A program made the position numbers and the translations under genes. Below are positions 41,452 through 52,086 of a DNA stretch of 64,000 nucleotides, piece after piece; the first letter of the stretch is position 1; each line of letters starts with the position of its first letter. The notes beneath the pieces were generated by a model that was not told where the DNA came from, did no database searches, and saw only the letters and a list, made by a program, of their open reading frames with translations. Source of the stretch: Orientallactaga sibirica (lineage: Eukaryota; Chordata; Mammalia; Rodentia; Dipodidae); NCBI GenBank assembly GCA_036365145.1, contig JAEOAD010000001.1, positions 105,711,001 through 105,775,000 of the forward strand, given 5' to 3'.

Positions 41452-41657
41452 GGGGCTAGAAAGATGGCTCAGCAGTTAAGGCACTTGCCTGCAAAGCCTG
41501 AGGACCCAGGTTTCATTCCGCAATATTCACAAAAGCCAAATGCACAAGGTGGCACATACATCTGGAGTTCATTTGCAGGGGCTAGAGGCCCTGGTATGCC
41601 CATTCTATCTCTCTCTCTCTCTCTTTCTCTCTCTCTCATATAAATAAATTTTTAAAA
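41452..41657 (+). mobile_element. tRNA-derived B2-like SINE (type 1)
   Basis: GGGGCTAGAAAGATGGCTCA head, GCCAAATGCACAAGGTGGCA body, CT repeats and ATATAAATAAAT end. Older than the adjacent B1. Confidence 0.9.
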
Positions 41658-43259
41658 ACTCCAACCTGGATATGGCGATGAGGTTGAATGAGCAGGCAGT
41701 AAGCTCCTCCCTTGTCAGCCCGTAACATGAGCATCAACTGTTTTGAACACCCCTTTGGAAGTGACTTTTATTCCCTTCCCCAGATCTGCTTCTCATATGA
41801 CATGCTGATATGCCGTTCAGCTCCTCCTCCGCCCATTTAAACTGGCCAGATGAATCCCTGCCATGCCCAAGGCAGTCCTTATGCCCCAGACCTCCCAGAC
41901 CTTGCTGTTCTGGACATAAACTCCATCATGATGACTATGCAGGGGCACGATGGGAAACATCAGCCCTCATCATCCGGACTGTTGGAAATGAGCGCCCTTC
42001 AAAGAAACACCCATGCACCATGGACGTCTCCTAGAATAAGACTTACATGTTTACATTCATCTGTGCACATGTTTCTGACATGTGTCCCGTGTGCCAGGCG
42101 CTATACAACATGCCTGTAAAAGAATGATGCGAAAGCACACATGGCCCCCACACTCATGGGCACAGGATCTTTACTAACCTCATTTTTCAACTATACTCCT
42201 CATGGCCTTTTCTTCTTTCTCTGGTTTCCACTTGTCCATCTGACAAGAATGTCCTTGAAGAAACCCTGAACCAGTCATCTGAAAATGGCCCTGTCTCTCC
42301 CGGGGCTGCTGACTTCAGATCTGCCCCCCACACACCCATCTCTGGCTGCCAGGGTGTCTCTCCGGCCTCTGTGCAGAACGTGAGAAGTTTCCTCTCCGTC
42401 AAGGTGTAGTGTTTGGTCTAAGGTGCCAAGGTGGATGTACTTGTGCCCAGCACCTCACAGAACCCCAGGTCCCGTGTTCTTCCAGCTAAGGCCTTCACTC
42501 CTTGTCTTGAATGCTTAATAATTTAGGAACCTTGACACTCTAACCATCAAACTCAAAACCCTTCCATGAAGGCCGACAGTGGCCAGCGACTTGCTCTCTT
42601 CCTCTCCCCTGACCCCTCTTCTCTGAAACAACAGAAAACTCTAAGGAAAGCCCTGTTGTTCCCTTTGCTGCACGTACCATCTTATGAGGAAACTGGGAGG
42701 CAGAGAAAGAGATGGAATATTCTGGAAAAGATGTTGGAAGCTGGGCAAGCAGGGTTGAACAATGAATGAAAAATCAAAGTCGTCTTCTACACAAGCAAAA
42801 TGATGGAGAGTAAAAGAGCCATGCTCCCATGGCGAAGGTGGAACGTGTAAGGGAAAAAATTATTATTAGGCAAAGCTTGAGGTAGAAAAGATCAACAAGC
42901 CTTAATGGATGGCCCTTAGTGATCACCTCCCACTGCCCGCCATGAGAGGGCAGGACGAGCCACATTCTCCCACTGACTGAGGCTTTTGGCAACACAGTCA
43001 CACTGTGCGGTCCATATCAAGCTGAAAGTCCCCTCCCGCAGGGGCCTTGGCAACATCATTGCGGGGTTACGCGAATGTGTTTTTTCCTAATGTATTACAT
43101 CCTGAAAAGCCTTCAAATATATCTCTGCTCTTTGGTGTCTGAGAACTACAAGACCAGGTGTCACCGGGAGTGAGGCTGTACAGTCAGAAAATCCACTTCA
43201 CACAGGGACTCTGTTACATTTCCTCTTTGCTTCCAGAATTACTTTTCAGACTGACAAAA
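41658..43259. other. Unique sequence, nothing firm
   Basis: About 1.6 kb without recognised repeats. The part at 42860-43110 (GGCCTTGGCAACATCATTGC, GGGTTACGCGAATG) keeps CpGs and may be conserved. No exon supported. Confidence 0.3.
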
Positions 43260-43460
43260 CCTAGAGATAAGACAATCAACCCTAATCTGAAAATATGAAC
43301 TCCAAAACACCCAAATATCTAAAACTTTGACTACCAATATGGCAGGTTTTTATTTTTGGAGACTTTTGTGTTCAGGATGCTCAAACTGTAAAGTCTATGT
43401 AAATATTCCAAAACTGAAAAGACTCCAAAAATCTTAAACATTTCTGGTCTTAAATGTTTT
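43260..43460. mobile_element. Possible DNA-transposon fossil (Tigger/MER-like)
   Basis: AACTCCAAAACACCCAAATA, TCTAAAACTTTGACTACC and CAGGATGCTCAAACTG resemble the ends of short Tigger-type relics. Weak resemblance by eye. Confidence 0.35.
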
Positions 43461-43703
43461 TTTGATTAGGAGAAACTCAAAGTGTAATCAATAAATGTCC
43501 TTTGGGTGAAAAGAAAAAGTATATTCGAAATTCAAGGTTACAGAATGAGTCTTTATCAAAATAGCTTTCCCTAACTTTATTCCCAGAAAGAGCAGATAGT
43601 AAATTAGATCTTGTGGTCACATAAGAGTTTGGCCTTGGGGAGGGCCAGGACACATAAAGCCCAACCAAGGCTCAGAGAAGAGCACAATGTGAAACCCAGT
43701 TAA

Positions 43704-43785
43704 GGGGCTAGGGTTATAGCACAGTGGTAAAGCATTTGCCTGGCACAGTGAAGCCATGGATTCAAGTCCCAGCCCCACAAAGAAC
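43704..43785 (+). mobile_element. ID SINE
   Basis: GGGGCTAGGGTTATAGCACA, GTGGTAAAGCATTTGCCTGG and TTCAAGTCCCAGCCCC match the tRNA-Ala-related ID element, with a short A-rich end. Confidence 0.8.
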
Positions 43786-43811
43786 ATGTAGCCTTCTCTA
43801 ACTCCACACTT

Positions 43812-44019
43812 TTTAGAAAATATTTTATTTTTATTTATTTATTTGAGAGAGAGAAAGAGAGAGACAGAATGGGAGCACCAGGACTTCCTGCCACTTCAAA
43901 CGAAGTCCATATACGTTTATCACCTTGTGCATCTGGGTTACATGGGTCCTGGGGAATTGAACCGAGGTCCTTTAGCTGTGTAGGCAAGTGCATTAAGCAC
44001 TAAGCCATCTCTCCAGCCC
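43812..44019 (-). mobile_element. tRNA-derived B2-like SINE (type 1), tandem pair, left
   Basis: Minus-strand copy. Left target copy TAACTCCACACTT (43799-43811), right copy TAACTCCATACTT (44020-44032). The 20-nt head side reads AGCCATCTCTCCAGCC. Confidence 0.93.
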
Positions 44020-44032
44020 TAACTCCATACTT

Positions 44033-44071
44033 AAAAAAAAGTTTTTATTTATTTATTTGAGAGAGTCACAA

Positions 44072-44110
<39 letters not shown>

Positions 44111-44269
44111 AAGAGAATGGGCATGCCAGGGCCTCCAGCCACTGCAAACGAACTCCAAACACATGTGCCACCTTGTGCATCTGGCTTATGTGGGTCCTGG
44201 GGGATCGAACCTGGGTCCTTTGGCTTTGCAGGCAAATGCCTTTTAACCAGTAAGCCATCCTTCCAGCCC
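44033..44269 (-). mobile_element. tRNA-derived B2-like SINE (type 1), tandem pair, right
   Basis: Minus-strand copy sharing the middle target copy with its left neighbour; its right copy is TAACTCCACAGTT at 44270-44282. It has a GACA/GA repeat at 44072-44110. Confidence 0.93.
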
Positions 44270-44424
44270 TAACTCCACAGTTTTAAAAAGATTTCTGACC
44301 CCAGAACAAAGGTGTCAGCATCTCACAGAACCTGTGTTCCTCAGAACAGGATTTAGGGAGGTTGGATTGAGGCAACAAAGACAGAAGAGAACATGGTACA
44401 AACAAGAGAAGCAAGAAATCCTGA

Positions 44425-44578
44425 AGCCGGGCGTAGTGGTGCACGCCTTTAATCCCTCTTTAATCCCTGCACTCGGGAGGCAGAGGTAGGAGGATTGCCA
44501 TGGGTTTGAAGACTCACCCTGAGAATTCCAGGTCAGCCTGAGCTAGAGTGAGACCATACCAAAAGAGAGAGAGAGAGA
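44425..44578 (+). mobile_element. B1 SINE with internal micro-duplication
   Basis: GCCGGGCGTAGTGGTGCACG, then TTTAATCCCTC and TTTAATCCCTG in tandem, and the body to GTGAGACCATACC with a GA-repeat tail. Part of the GAGACTACATAGT segment is deleted. Confidence 0.9.
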
Positions 44579-45145
44579 GAAGCAATAGGTACATGGTAGA
44601 GGAAGTCATAGACCCCTTGGTGCTGTCAGAATACAAGTCATCCAGTGGGACTGGATGACTAAGATGGCATGTGAGGAGGGGAGGACAGAGGACCATCTGC
44701 CACTCTCTGGGGTTGAGCTTTAACCCTTGGCAGCTTGGAGCTCTGAACAGTAGTGCCATGATGGGAGCAGATTTGGGTGGCTGGGAGACATCCACAATGA
44801 CCCGTCTGAAGGTTCTAGGAGAAGCTAGGGTCTGATGATCAAGTGGCTTTTTAATGAGGTGCATGAGTAGAGAGTTGACCTCGCAGAATGTCCCCAGCCT
44901 CAATCAAGGTCATGAGGAAATAGTCCCAGACTGGCCTGAAAGCCTTCCAACAGACAGCCGAGTGTCGACGAACACAAAGAAGACCCACCGGGAAGTAGCG
45001 GCAGGTGTCATGACATAGTTCATGAGGAAGGGGCAGAAGAGCTGGGCTCCTTCAAGGCAAGAATTCCTTTTTCATTTTACAGTTACTAACAAATTAGTTA
45101 CTCGGTAAATATTCTTTTGAATGAAGAAATTAGCTTGTTTGAGGT
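44579..45145. other. Unique sequence with a probable L2 end
   Basis: The tail at 45040-45130 (TCCTTCAAGGCAAGAATTCC, ACTCGGTAAATATTC, TTGAATGAAG) resembles a forward L2 3' end. The rest is unassigned. Confidence 0.4.
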
Positions 45146-45515
45146 TGTTGTTGCTATGATATTTTCTGTTGCTATGACAGAATACCAGAGAACAAATAAT
45201 TTATAAAGAAAAGAAGTTTCTTTAGTTCATGGTCATAGAGACTGGAATGTCAGGATTGAGTGGCCCAGTCATTTTAGCTTATGATGCAGGTCTCATGGCA
45301 GAAAACCAGGCATGTGGGGAAAAGAGGAAGAAGGGAAGAAGAGGTAACATTTTTGTGACAATGAATTGACTCTTGTGATAACTGCATTAACCCCTTTACT
45401 ATGGCCATGATTTTATACCTTCGAATGGCCCTGCCACCTCTCAGAATCATTGTGTTGGTAATTACATCTCAACCAGAGTTTTGACAGGAACATGCCAGTT
45501 CCAAAACCATAGTAG
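45146..45515 (-). mobile_element. MaLR LTR
   Basis: Reverse LTR: TTGCTATGACAGAATACCAG, ATTTATAAAGAAAAGAAGTT, GTTCATGGTCATAGAGACTG, CCTCTCAGAATCATTG. The first 16 bp are locally duplicated (GTTGCTATGA twice). Confidence 0.7.
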
Positions 45516-45594
45516 TTGTTCAACACCTTGAACAAACTTACTTTTCAAAGAACGATCCTACACAGCAAGAGAAGCCAGGAAAAGAGGCATTTGG

Positions 45595-45953
45595 TGTATC
45601 AGTTACTTTCTGGTTGCTGAACAAGACACCTGACTAGGAGCAGTTTATGGAAGGAAGAGGGTTTATTGGCTGATAGTTCTTTCTAGAAGGTAGAATCCAT
45701 CATGATGGGGAAGACAGGGCAGGAGCAGGGAACCAGGGTCACATCATCACATCAGAAGAGAGAAAATAGAGAGAGCCCAGCCAGTGGGACTGGAATATAA
45801 AACCTCAAGGCTTGCCCCAGTGACACCCTCCCTATACAACAAGCCTCTGACCTCCTAAAGTTTCTATAAAGCTTCCTGAGCAGTGCCACCAACTGGGGCT
45901 TAAGTATTCAACACACAAGTCTTTGGGGGACATGTTACATTCAAACCACCACA
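45595..45953 (-). mobile_element. MaLR LTR (ORR1-like), solo
   Basis: Reverse LTR from TGTATCAGTTACTTTCTGGT to TTCAAACCACCACA, with terminal TG and CA. Flanks TTTGG and TTTAG fit a 5-bp target duplication with one change. Confidence 0.82.
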
Positions 45954-46894
45954 TTTAGTTACTTAATTTGTTCCCCTTTAAATTCCCTTAAGATTATCTA
46001 CATATTTGGTTAAAAATTGAGTGTGATTTACGTGGTCTGGGACTTTGGGAGACACTGGAAGAAAGAGCCCTGTTACCAAGGGACATAGGACATTCCAAAT
46101 CAGACCCCAGTTTTCCACCCTCTCCTACCCTCGGCTCACCCTGTTCCTAAGCATTTGTCCTTAATACTGAGTGTATTTCAGGGGAAATTTAATCCATATG
46201 GTTTTGATTCATTTACACTTAACTCATCAAAACACTTGTTTTTTTTGTTTCTTCCCTGGGAGAGTTTGCTGCCATTTGGGAAACATTTTCAGATGTGCTA
46301 AAAGCTTTTTAAATGGTCAGGGAAGAGGCTGGACCTTGGTTGTGAAAACAAGGCAAGTTCAACATGGAAGCAGGCTGAGGGTCAGGCCTGGCCTTTCCTT
46401 GCTCTGGTTCAGAGATATTCATTTTGGGTTATATTTTTTTTCTTCCTTCATCTTGGAAATGGAACAGGTGAGAACAAGAAAGCAAGCTTTGGAGAGGAAG
46501 CCAAGCTGGAAACAGTGTGGAGCAGAATGGAAGCCCAGCTGGGCCCACACGTGCACGCTGACAGCCGGGGAGAGAGAGGCCTTGAGTGACAATCCTTCTT
46601 TAGTCCCATCAAGTGCCTGGGTCATCCTGACTGTGAGGAATGGCTCTGAATTCTGTCCCAGGATATGGTTACAGTGAGGGACCAACAACAGAGATGCTTC
46701 CAAACAAGTGGGTGTCTTGTTTACATTCACATATTGAACCCCAAGTCCCCACCACTGCACGAGTGCTCCTGCCCTGACATCCAGCCATCTACCTAGGAAC
46801 CTTCTTTCTCTTTGTTCTTCTCCGTAACATCTGCTGAGACCTACTACATTCTGAGACCAAAAACTGACACTTTGTATGCTTTCTTTAAGAAGCG
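45954..46894. other. Unique sequence, nothing recognised
   Basis: Contains the longest open frames of the window (168 and 197 codons, opposite strands), but without domains, codon periodicity that I can judge, or splice context. Confidence 0.35.
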
Positions 46895-47062
46895 AAACCT
46901 TGAGCAAGCTTCTGAACCTCTCTGAGCCTCCAAAGAAGGCAGACATGAGGACCAGGAAGAACACAGGCCTTGGTTCAACCCCAGGCTCTGTTGCTGACCA
47001 GTTGGCTGACACTGAACAGGTGAATTCATCTTTCGGCCTCTCAGTTCCTGCCTTCTAGACAT
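46895..47062 (+). mobile_element. MIR fragments
   Basis: AACCTTGAGCAAGCTTCTGA followed by ACCTCTCTGAGCCTCC, then a second piece GGTTCAACCCCAGGCTCTGT and CTTTCGGCCTCTCAGTTCC. Confidence 0.5.
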
Positions 47063-47117
47063 GTGAGTACAGCTGGATACTTGTTATTTCAGATAACCCT
47101 CCTTAATGACTAGCATG

Positions 47118-47475
47118 CAACAGTGGTTTGAATTAGGGGTCCCGTCCTCCAACCCCCGTGAATTCAAGTACTTGAATGCTTGATCCCCAGCTGATGGTAA
47201 TTTGGAAGGCGGAGCCCTGCTGGAGGAGGTGTGTCATTGGGGGCGGGCTTAGCAGGGTTATAGCCAGCTCTCTCTTGACAGAACTTGGCTCACTCTTCCG
47301 CTCTTGTTTCCACCTGCTGTGGCAGAGGTGATGGCCGGCTCTTGCTCATGCCACACTGTCCCCTTGCCCTAAAGGAGCTTCCCCTTGAGATTGTGGGACA
47401 ACTAAAAATACTTTCCTCCCATCGGGTGCTTTTGGTCGGGTGTTTCATCCCAGCAATGTGAGGGTACCTCGACAT
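47118..47475 (+). mobile_element. MaLR LTR (MT/ORR1-like), solo
   Basis: AGTGGTTTGAATTAGGGGTC, GATCCCCAGCTGATGGTAAT, GGTGTGTCATTGGGGGCGGG, CTTTTGGTCGGGTGTTTCAT, CCCAGCAATGTGAGGG. Confidence 0.78.
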
Positions 47476-47519
47476 CATCCTATTGCGGGTCAGGAAGGTG
47501 AGGGAGGGCTCTGACTCTT

Positions 47520-47605
47520 CTGGGTCTTGGTAAGTAGTCCAAGCTAACTAGAGAGCTAGAATTCAAACATGAACTGTTCCAACTCCAGAGCAGCCAGATT
47601 CTGGG
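47520..47605 (-). mobile_element. MIR fragment
   Basis: Reverse MIR: AGAGAGCTAGAATTCAAACA and AACTGTTCCAACTCCAGAGC. Confidence 0.4.
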
Positions 47606-47733
47606 AGTTGTTGGATAATGTTGTTAATGAATAACATGTGGGCATGGGCCTCTGTTTGCATGATAGAGCCTAGGCATAGCACAATTTCACTTATATGTTT
47701 AATCTCTATTGCATAGAACAATAAAGAGTGATA

Positions 47734-47915
47734 GAGCAGCCGGGCGTGGTGGCTCTGGCTCATGCCTTTAATCCCAGCACTCGGAAGGCAGAGGTAGGAG
47801 GATCACCGTGAGTTCAAGGCCAGCCTGAGACTACATAGTGAACTTCAGGTCAACCTGGACTAGAGTGAGACCCTACCTTGGAAAACCAAAAAAATAAATA
47901 AATAAAAAAATATAT

Positions 47916-47954
<39 letters not shown>

Positions 47955-47958
47955 TATA
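47734..47958 (+). mobile_element. B1 SINE with (AT)n tail and perfect TSD
   Basis: GCAGCCGGGCGTGGTGGCTC, with a small insertion (CTGGCT) after the first box. The body ends CCTACCTTGGAAAACC, followed by an A/T tail that became (TA)n. Target duplications ATAAAGAGTGATA at 47721-47733 and 47959-47971. Confidence 0.94.
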
Positions 47959-47971
47959 ATAAAGAGTGATA

Positions 47972-48570
47972 CAAAGAGTCAGGTAAATTTCAATCGAAAC
48001 GTTCATTGTGTTTTCAGCACTTGAGTTACTGGTCTGTTTGGAAACTGTTTCTGTCTTCTGTGCTTGCAGATCTAAGAGGCAGAAGCTCCACAAAGCCTTG
48101 CACACACTCCCGCAAAATGCATAACAATGCTCAAACAATGGAAAGTCCATGGTCAATTCCAGTGGTGCTGAAGATGTCCCGGGGATCTTTGTCTCACCTT
48201 TGCTTCTCTTTGCTTCCCTCTAGCCTCCAGTTTGCCTGTTGGGAGATAGCATGGCCACCAGTAATTCCAGACTGAACAGCAGCAGCTTAGACACCTTGGG
48301 AGAAAGAGGATGTGTCAATCTCAAGTTCCAACCCAACCTCAGGACTGATTCTTTTCTGGTGTAGGTGAGACACACCCACCTCCTCCAAGCACTCACGACA
48401 GGTGTGAGGTCCACAATGGGTCAGCCCTGGTCGTGTGTCCATCCCCAGGGATGGTAATGGAGCAGGTCTCATTCAAACCAGAAAACTGAGGACAGGGACA
48501 CTTAAGTGCCTTTCGTCAGCCTGGAGACAAGTTAAACTGTAGCATTCTAGTTGGGTCTATCAAGCCATTC
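47972..48570. other. Unique sequence, nothing recognised
   Basis: No repeat or exon recognised. Confidence 0.35.
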
Positions 48571-48585
48571 AAGATAGCTTTGTGC

Positions 48586-48751
48586 ATCCAAGCGTGGTGG
48601 CGCACACCTTTAATCCTTGCACTTAGGAGGAGAAGCAGGTGGATCACTGTGAGTTCGAGGACACCCTGAGACTACATAGTGAATTCAAGGTTAGCCTGGG
48701 CTGGAGTGAGACCCTACCTTGAAACAACAACAACGACAGCAAACAACAACA
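48586..48751 (+). mobile_element. B1 SINE with perfect TSD
   Basis: Starts at CAAGCGTGGTGGCGCACACC, ends CCTACCTTG plus a CAA-rich tail. Target duplications AAGATAGCTTTGTGC at 48571-48585 and 48752-48766. Confidence 0.94.
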
Positions 48752-48779
48752 AAGATAGCTTTGTGCTATGAAAAGTCCT

Positions 48780-48855
48780 CAGGTTCTGGAGTCAGACTGA
48801 CCCAAGTTCCATCATGTATTTTCTGGGGTGACTTTGGACCTCATTTTTTCTTTTT
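48780..48855 (+). mobile_element. MIR, left part (split by a SINE)
   Basis: GGTTCTGGAGTCAGACTGAC and GGGTGACTTTGGACCTCATT. It continues at 49107. Confidence 0.65.
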
Positions 48856-49106
48856 TAAAAAACTTTTAAAATTTTTTATTTTTTTTATTTTAGAGAGAGA
48901 GAGAGAAAGAAAGAGAGAGAGGGAGGGCATTGGCATGCCAGGAGCTCCATTACTGCAGTTGAACTCCAGACACTTGTGCCACCTATTGGGCATGTGAGAC
49001 CTTGCACTTGACTCACCTTTGTGTGTTTGGGATCTGGAGACAGATTGAAAATGGGTCCTTAGGCTTTGCAGGCAAGTGCTTTAACTGCTAAGCCATCTCT
49101 CCAGCC
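48856..49106 (-). mobile_element. B2-like SINE (type 3, CTCF-type insert)
   Basis: Minus-strand type 3: GAACTCCAGACACTTGTGCC, the core at 48976-48989, CTTGCACTTGACTCACC, GGTCCTTAGGCTTTGCAGGC, CATCTCTCCAGCCC. Inserted in a MIR. Confidence 0.92.
48976..48989 (-). promoter_or_regulatory. CTCF-like core in SINE
   Basis: The minus strand reads CCAATAGGTGGCAC, one position off the consensus. Confidence 0.4.
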
Positions 49107-49200
49107 CTACACTTCATTTTCTATTCTGTAAAATAGGGGTGCCAAAATACAGGGCTCATGTATTAGGGCTGTCCTCCTGAGACTTACATGACATAACATT
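49107..49200 (+). mobile_element. MIR, right part
   Basis: ACTTCATTTTCTATTCTGTA followed by AAATAGGGGTGCC resumes the MIR broken by the SINE. Confidence 0.6.
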
Positions 49201-49589
49201 TAGCAGGTCCAGGAGCTGCCACCACAAAAGTCCACACAGTGCAGATGTGACCTCCGTATCTCCTTCCCTTCTCCCCATTGATTCTCTGCCGATCTCCCTG
49301 CCCAGCTGGTTGGACAGACCCTTGTTCTTTGATACAGAGCTGAGCACTTGTCAGGCCATTGATGTTCAAGAGAGAGCAAAAAGATTCATTGACACTAGGC
49401 TGGTTCGGGCACACCAGAAAGTCCTCCAGGAAGTGGGAAGCAGAGGAATTTCCTAGATAAAAGTTGGCCATTAATTGGCCAAACACATAATGTAATAGGC
49501 ATACCGGGCCCTGGTGACAACTCTAATTCCAAGTTCAAATCTTCTTGTTCAGCTTGGACACCTGGAGCATCTAAATTGAATGTCAGGCA
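49201..49589. other. Unique sequence, nothing recognised
   Basis: No repeat or exon recognised. Confidence 0.35.
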
Positions 49590-49735
49590 CCAGGTACAGA
49601 GCTCAGGGCTCTTTCCATACTTTATTTCATTCTCACAACAGTTCCACAGACCCGTGATGATACCAGAATGAATTGTTCCTGTCAACAAATGAGGAAATCG
49701 AGGCTCAGAGTTAAGTTAGGGCTGCATTAATCAGG
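49590..49735 (-). mobile_element. MIR SINE
   Basis: Reverse MIR: TTTATTTCATTCTCACAACA and CAAATGAGGAAATCGAGGCT. Confidence 0.7.
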
Positions 49736-49859
49736 GGTGTGTGTGAGGTATGTCAACAGCACCTCCTGGTGGTAGGGGTGTGCACAGCAGTAATGAAAAC
49801 ACGAAGCTCTCATTCGACATCCCTAATAAGACAGATGTTGTAGCATGGGGTTATTCTTT

Positions 49860-49985
49860 AATTTCTGCAAACACGACATGCAAAGTCTCAGAGACGAAAC
49901 ACAGAGTCTTCCAGATGTATTACTTGCCCAAGGTCACCCAGCAATCAGTAATGGAGCCTTCTAGAGTCCTGGCCATACCTTCTGT
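49860..49985 (-). mobile_element. MIR fragment
   Basis: Reverse MIR: GTATTACTTGCCCAAGGTCA, CCCAGCAATCAGTAATGGAG. Confidence 0.6.
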
Positions 49986-50019
49986 AAGACTCTTTTTGTA
50001 ATGGTGATCCATGAATTTT

Positions 50020-50142
50020 CTCATAGCCTCACATACTAGACACAGGCTCCATGATGGAAGAATAGTCATTCTTGGTTCCTCAGGACACCTGGCTCAGAAA
50101 GTGCTGGAGTGAATGGTTATTGACAAGTGAATAAATGAATGG
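50020..50142 (+). mobile_element. L2 3' end
   Basis: TAGACACAGGCTCCATGATG, CCTGGCTCAGAAAGTGCTGG and GTGAATAAATGAATG follow the forward L2 3' end. Confidence 0.5.
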
Positions 50143-50527
50143 GACCTCTTAAGTCAGATACCAAGGAAGGTTTTCATAGTAAAAATGGCTTATTATGTCT
50201 GGTGCTGATATTGGGGGTGAGGGGTGCCCGACTGAGGGCCTTGGTGCCAGCCATGCAGAATAGAAATCTGACACAGTACATGGACCAAGCTAGTGGCGTG
50301 TGCTTTCGAAAGCACTTCCAAGTTCTTTGGCCTCATACAATATGCCTAGTTACCATACTGCTCCAAAAATCATCGTCAATCCAGCCCAACAGCCAAGGGG
50401 CTACTGGCCAACAAACACTGGATTCCTGGCTGATTTGGTTGAACCAGCTGAATGTGGGCCACAGAGATTCAGCCTCTCTGTGCTGCCTGAACATCAGAGC
50501 ATCCTGAGTCAGAACTTTTATAAAAAT
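50143..50527. other. Unique sequence, nothing recognised
   Basis: No repeat or exon recognised. Confidence 0.35.
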
Positions 50528-50738
50528 ATTTTTTTTTTGAAAGCAACAGACAGAGAGAGAAAGAGGAAGATAGATAGAGAATGGGCATTCCAGGGCTTCC
50601 AGCTACTGCAAATGAACTCCAGATGCCTGGGCCACCTTGTGCATCTGGCTTACATGGGTCCTGGGGAATCAAGCCTTGAACTGGGGTCCTTAGGCTTCAC
50701 AGGCAAGCGCTTAACCGCTAAGCCATCTCTCCAGGCCT
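50528..50738 (-). mobile_element. tRNA-derived B2-like SINE (type 1), cluster of three, left
   Basis: AATGAACTCCAGATGCCTGG, GGTCCTTAGGCTTCACAGGC, CATCTCTCCAGGCC. It has a short extra segment (CAAGCCTTGAACTGGGG) at the B box. Confidence 0.9.
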
Positions 50739-50744
50739 CTTTTA

Positions 50745-50964
50745 AAAAATATTTTATTAATTTTATTTGTTTGAGAGAGACAGAGGGAAACAGGCAAAAA
50801 GAGAGACAGGGAGAATGGGCATTCAGGGCCTCTAGCCACTATAAATGAACTTCAGACACATGCGCCACCTTGTGCATATGGCTTAAATGGGTACTAGGGA
50901 ATCAAACCTGGGTCCTTAGGCTTCTCAGGCAAGCGTCTTAACCACTAAGCCATCTCTCCAGCCT
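50745..50964 (-). mobile_element. tRNA-derived B2-like SINE (type 1), cluster of three, middle
   Basis: TTTATTTGTTTGAGAGAGAC, CTTCAGACACATGCGCCACC, AAACCTGGGTCCTTAGGC, CATCTCTCCAGCCT. Confidence 0.92.
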
Positions 50965-50977
50965 CAAAGGGTCAGTA

Positions 50978-51138
50978 TTTTTTTCTTTTTTTTTTTTTTT
51001 TTTGGTTTTTTGCTCTGTGGCCCAGGGTGACCTAGAATTCACTATGTAGTCTCAGGGTGGCCTCGAACTCACAGTGATCCACCCATCTCTGCCTCCTGAA
51101 TGCTGGGATTAAAAGCGTGCACCACCACACCCAGCAGG
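50978..51138 (-). mobile_element. B1 SINE, cluster of three, right
   Basis: T-rich tail, TGCTCTGTGGCCCAGGGTGA, body to GTGCACCACCACACCCAGCA. Target copies GGGTCAGTA at 50969-50977 and 51139-51147. Confidence 0.92.
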
Positions 51139-51147
51139 GGGTCAGTA

Positions 51148-51748
51148 CTCTTAACCCTCCTGATCAGAGAAGAATTGCTTCCTATACCAGGCCAAGGCAC
51201 CCACAGGGTTGGAGGTAGGCCTAACTAGAACATTCAGAAATGCTGCCATCTTGTGGCACCTTCAGGCCAGAGCAAAGTACTCACAAGCCAGCTGGTCAGC
51301 TTCTCCAGCAATCTTAAGTCCCCTTTCTCTTTTTTTTCCCCCCTCATCGTCTCATAGCTGGATAGTATCAGAGTGAAGGCAAATTTATGTTTGGAACATA
51401 AATTGAGATATAATCTGGGAACTTGTAAGTATGTTTCTGAAAGCAACCTGAGTACTCTTTTAAACGTTTCGAAGCTTTTGCCTAGGACAGAGCACTGAGC
51501 CCCCACGAACAGAGCACCCTCTTAGGCCCAGCTCAGGATTCAGGCCAGACATATCCCTACCATCTTTGTCTTCCAGAGTGGCTTGTCTTTGGAGCCACTG
51601 TGAGACAGTCCAGGAATTCAGGAGTGGACGTGGTTTTCACCCTCAGCTTCTGAGAGCCTTGTTCACAAACTGGCAAACGTTCCCAGTGAAGGACTGAGCC
51701 AAGCTAAAAGGGCTTGTTAATGGGGGAGCCAAGTACATGGTTCCTGGA
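51148..51748. other. Unique sequence, nothing recognised
   Basis: No repeat or exon recognised. Confidence 0.35.
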
Positions 51749-52081
51749 TGTGGTGGTTTGATTCAGGTGTCTCCCATAAACTTAAGTATGCTGAATGCTA
51801 GTCTCCCCAGCTGATGGCAATTGAAAATTAAAGCCTCCTGGAGGCAGTGTATAGTTGAGGGCGGGCTTATGGGTGTTATAGCCAGTTTCCCCATGCCAAA
51901 GCTTGGCATACTCTCCTGTTCCTGGCCAGGAGGTGATGTTCCCCCTTCTGCTTATGCCATCATTTTCCCCTGCCAATGTGAAGCTTCTCTCGAGTCTGTA
52001 GCCAAATTAAATCCTTTTCTTCTCCCCAAAACTGATCTTGGTCAGGTGATTTCTTCCAGCAATGCGAGGGTGACTGCAACA
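51749..52081 (+). mobile_element. MaLR LTR (ORR1/MT-like), solo, with perfect 5-bp TSD
   Basis: From TGTGGTGGTTTGATTCAGGT to CGAGGGTGACTGCAACA, with terminal TG and CA, 333 bp. The flanks are CTGGA on both sides (51744-51748, 52082-52086), the 5-bp duplication expected of ERVL/MaLR. No internal region remains, so it is a solo LTR by recombination. Confidence 0.92.
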
Positions 52082-52086
52082 CTGGA

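Noticed and set aside
46171..46677. 168-codon plus-strand frame
   Set aside because: No recognisable domain; overlaps the frame above in antisense.
46419..47012. 197-codon open frame on the minus strand, the longest in the window
   Set aside because: Its start lies in MIR-derived sequence, it overlaps a 168-codon frame on the other strand, and no domain or splice context is visible. Long frames of this size are expected by chance in 64 kb.
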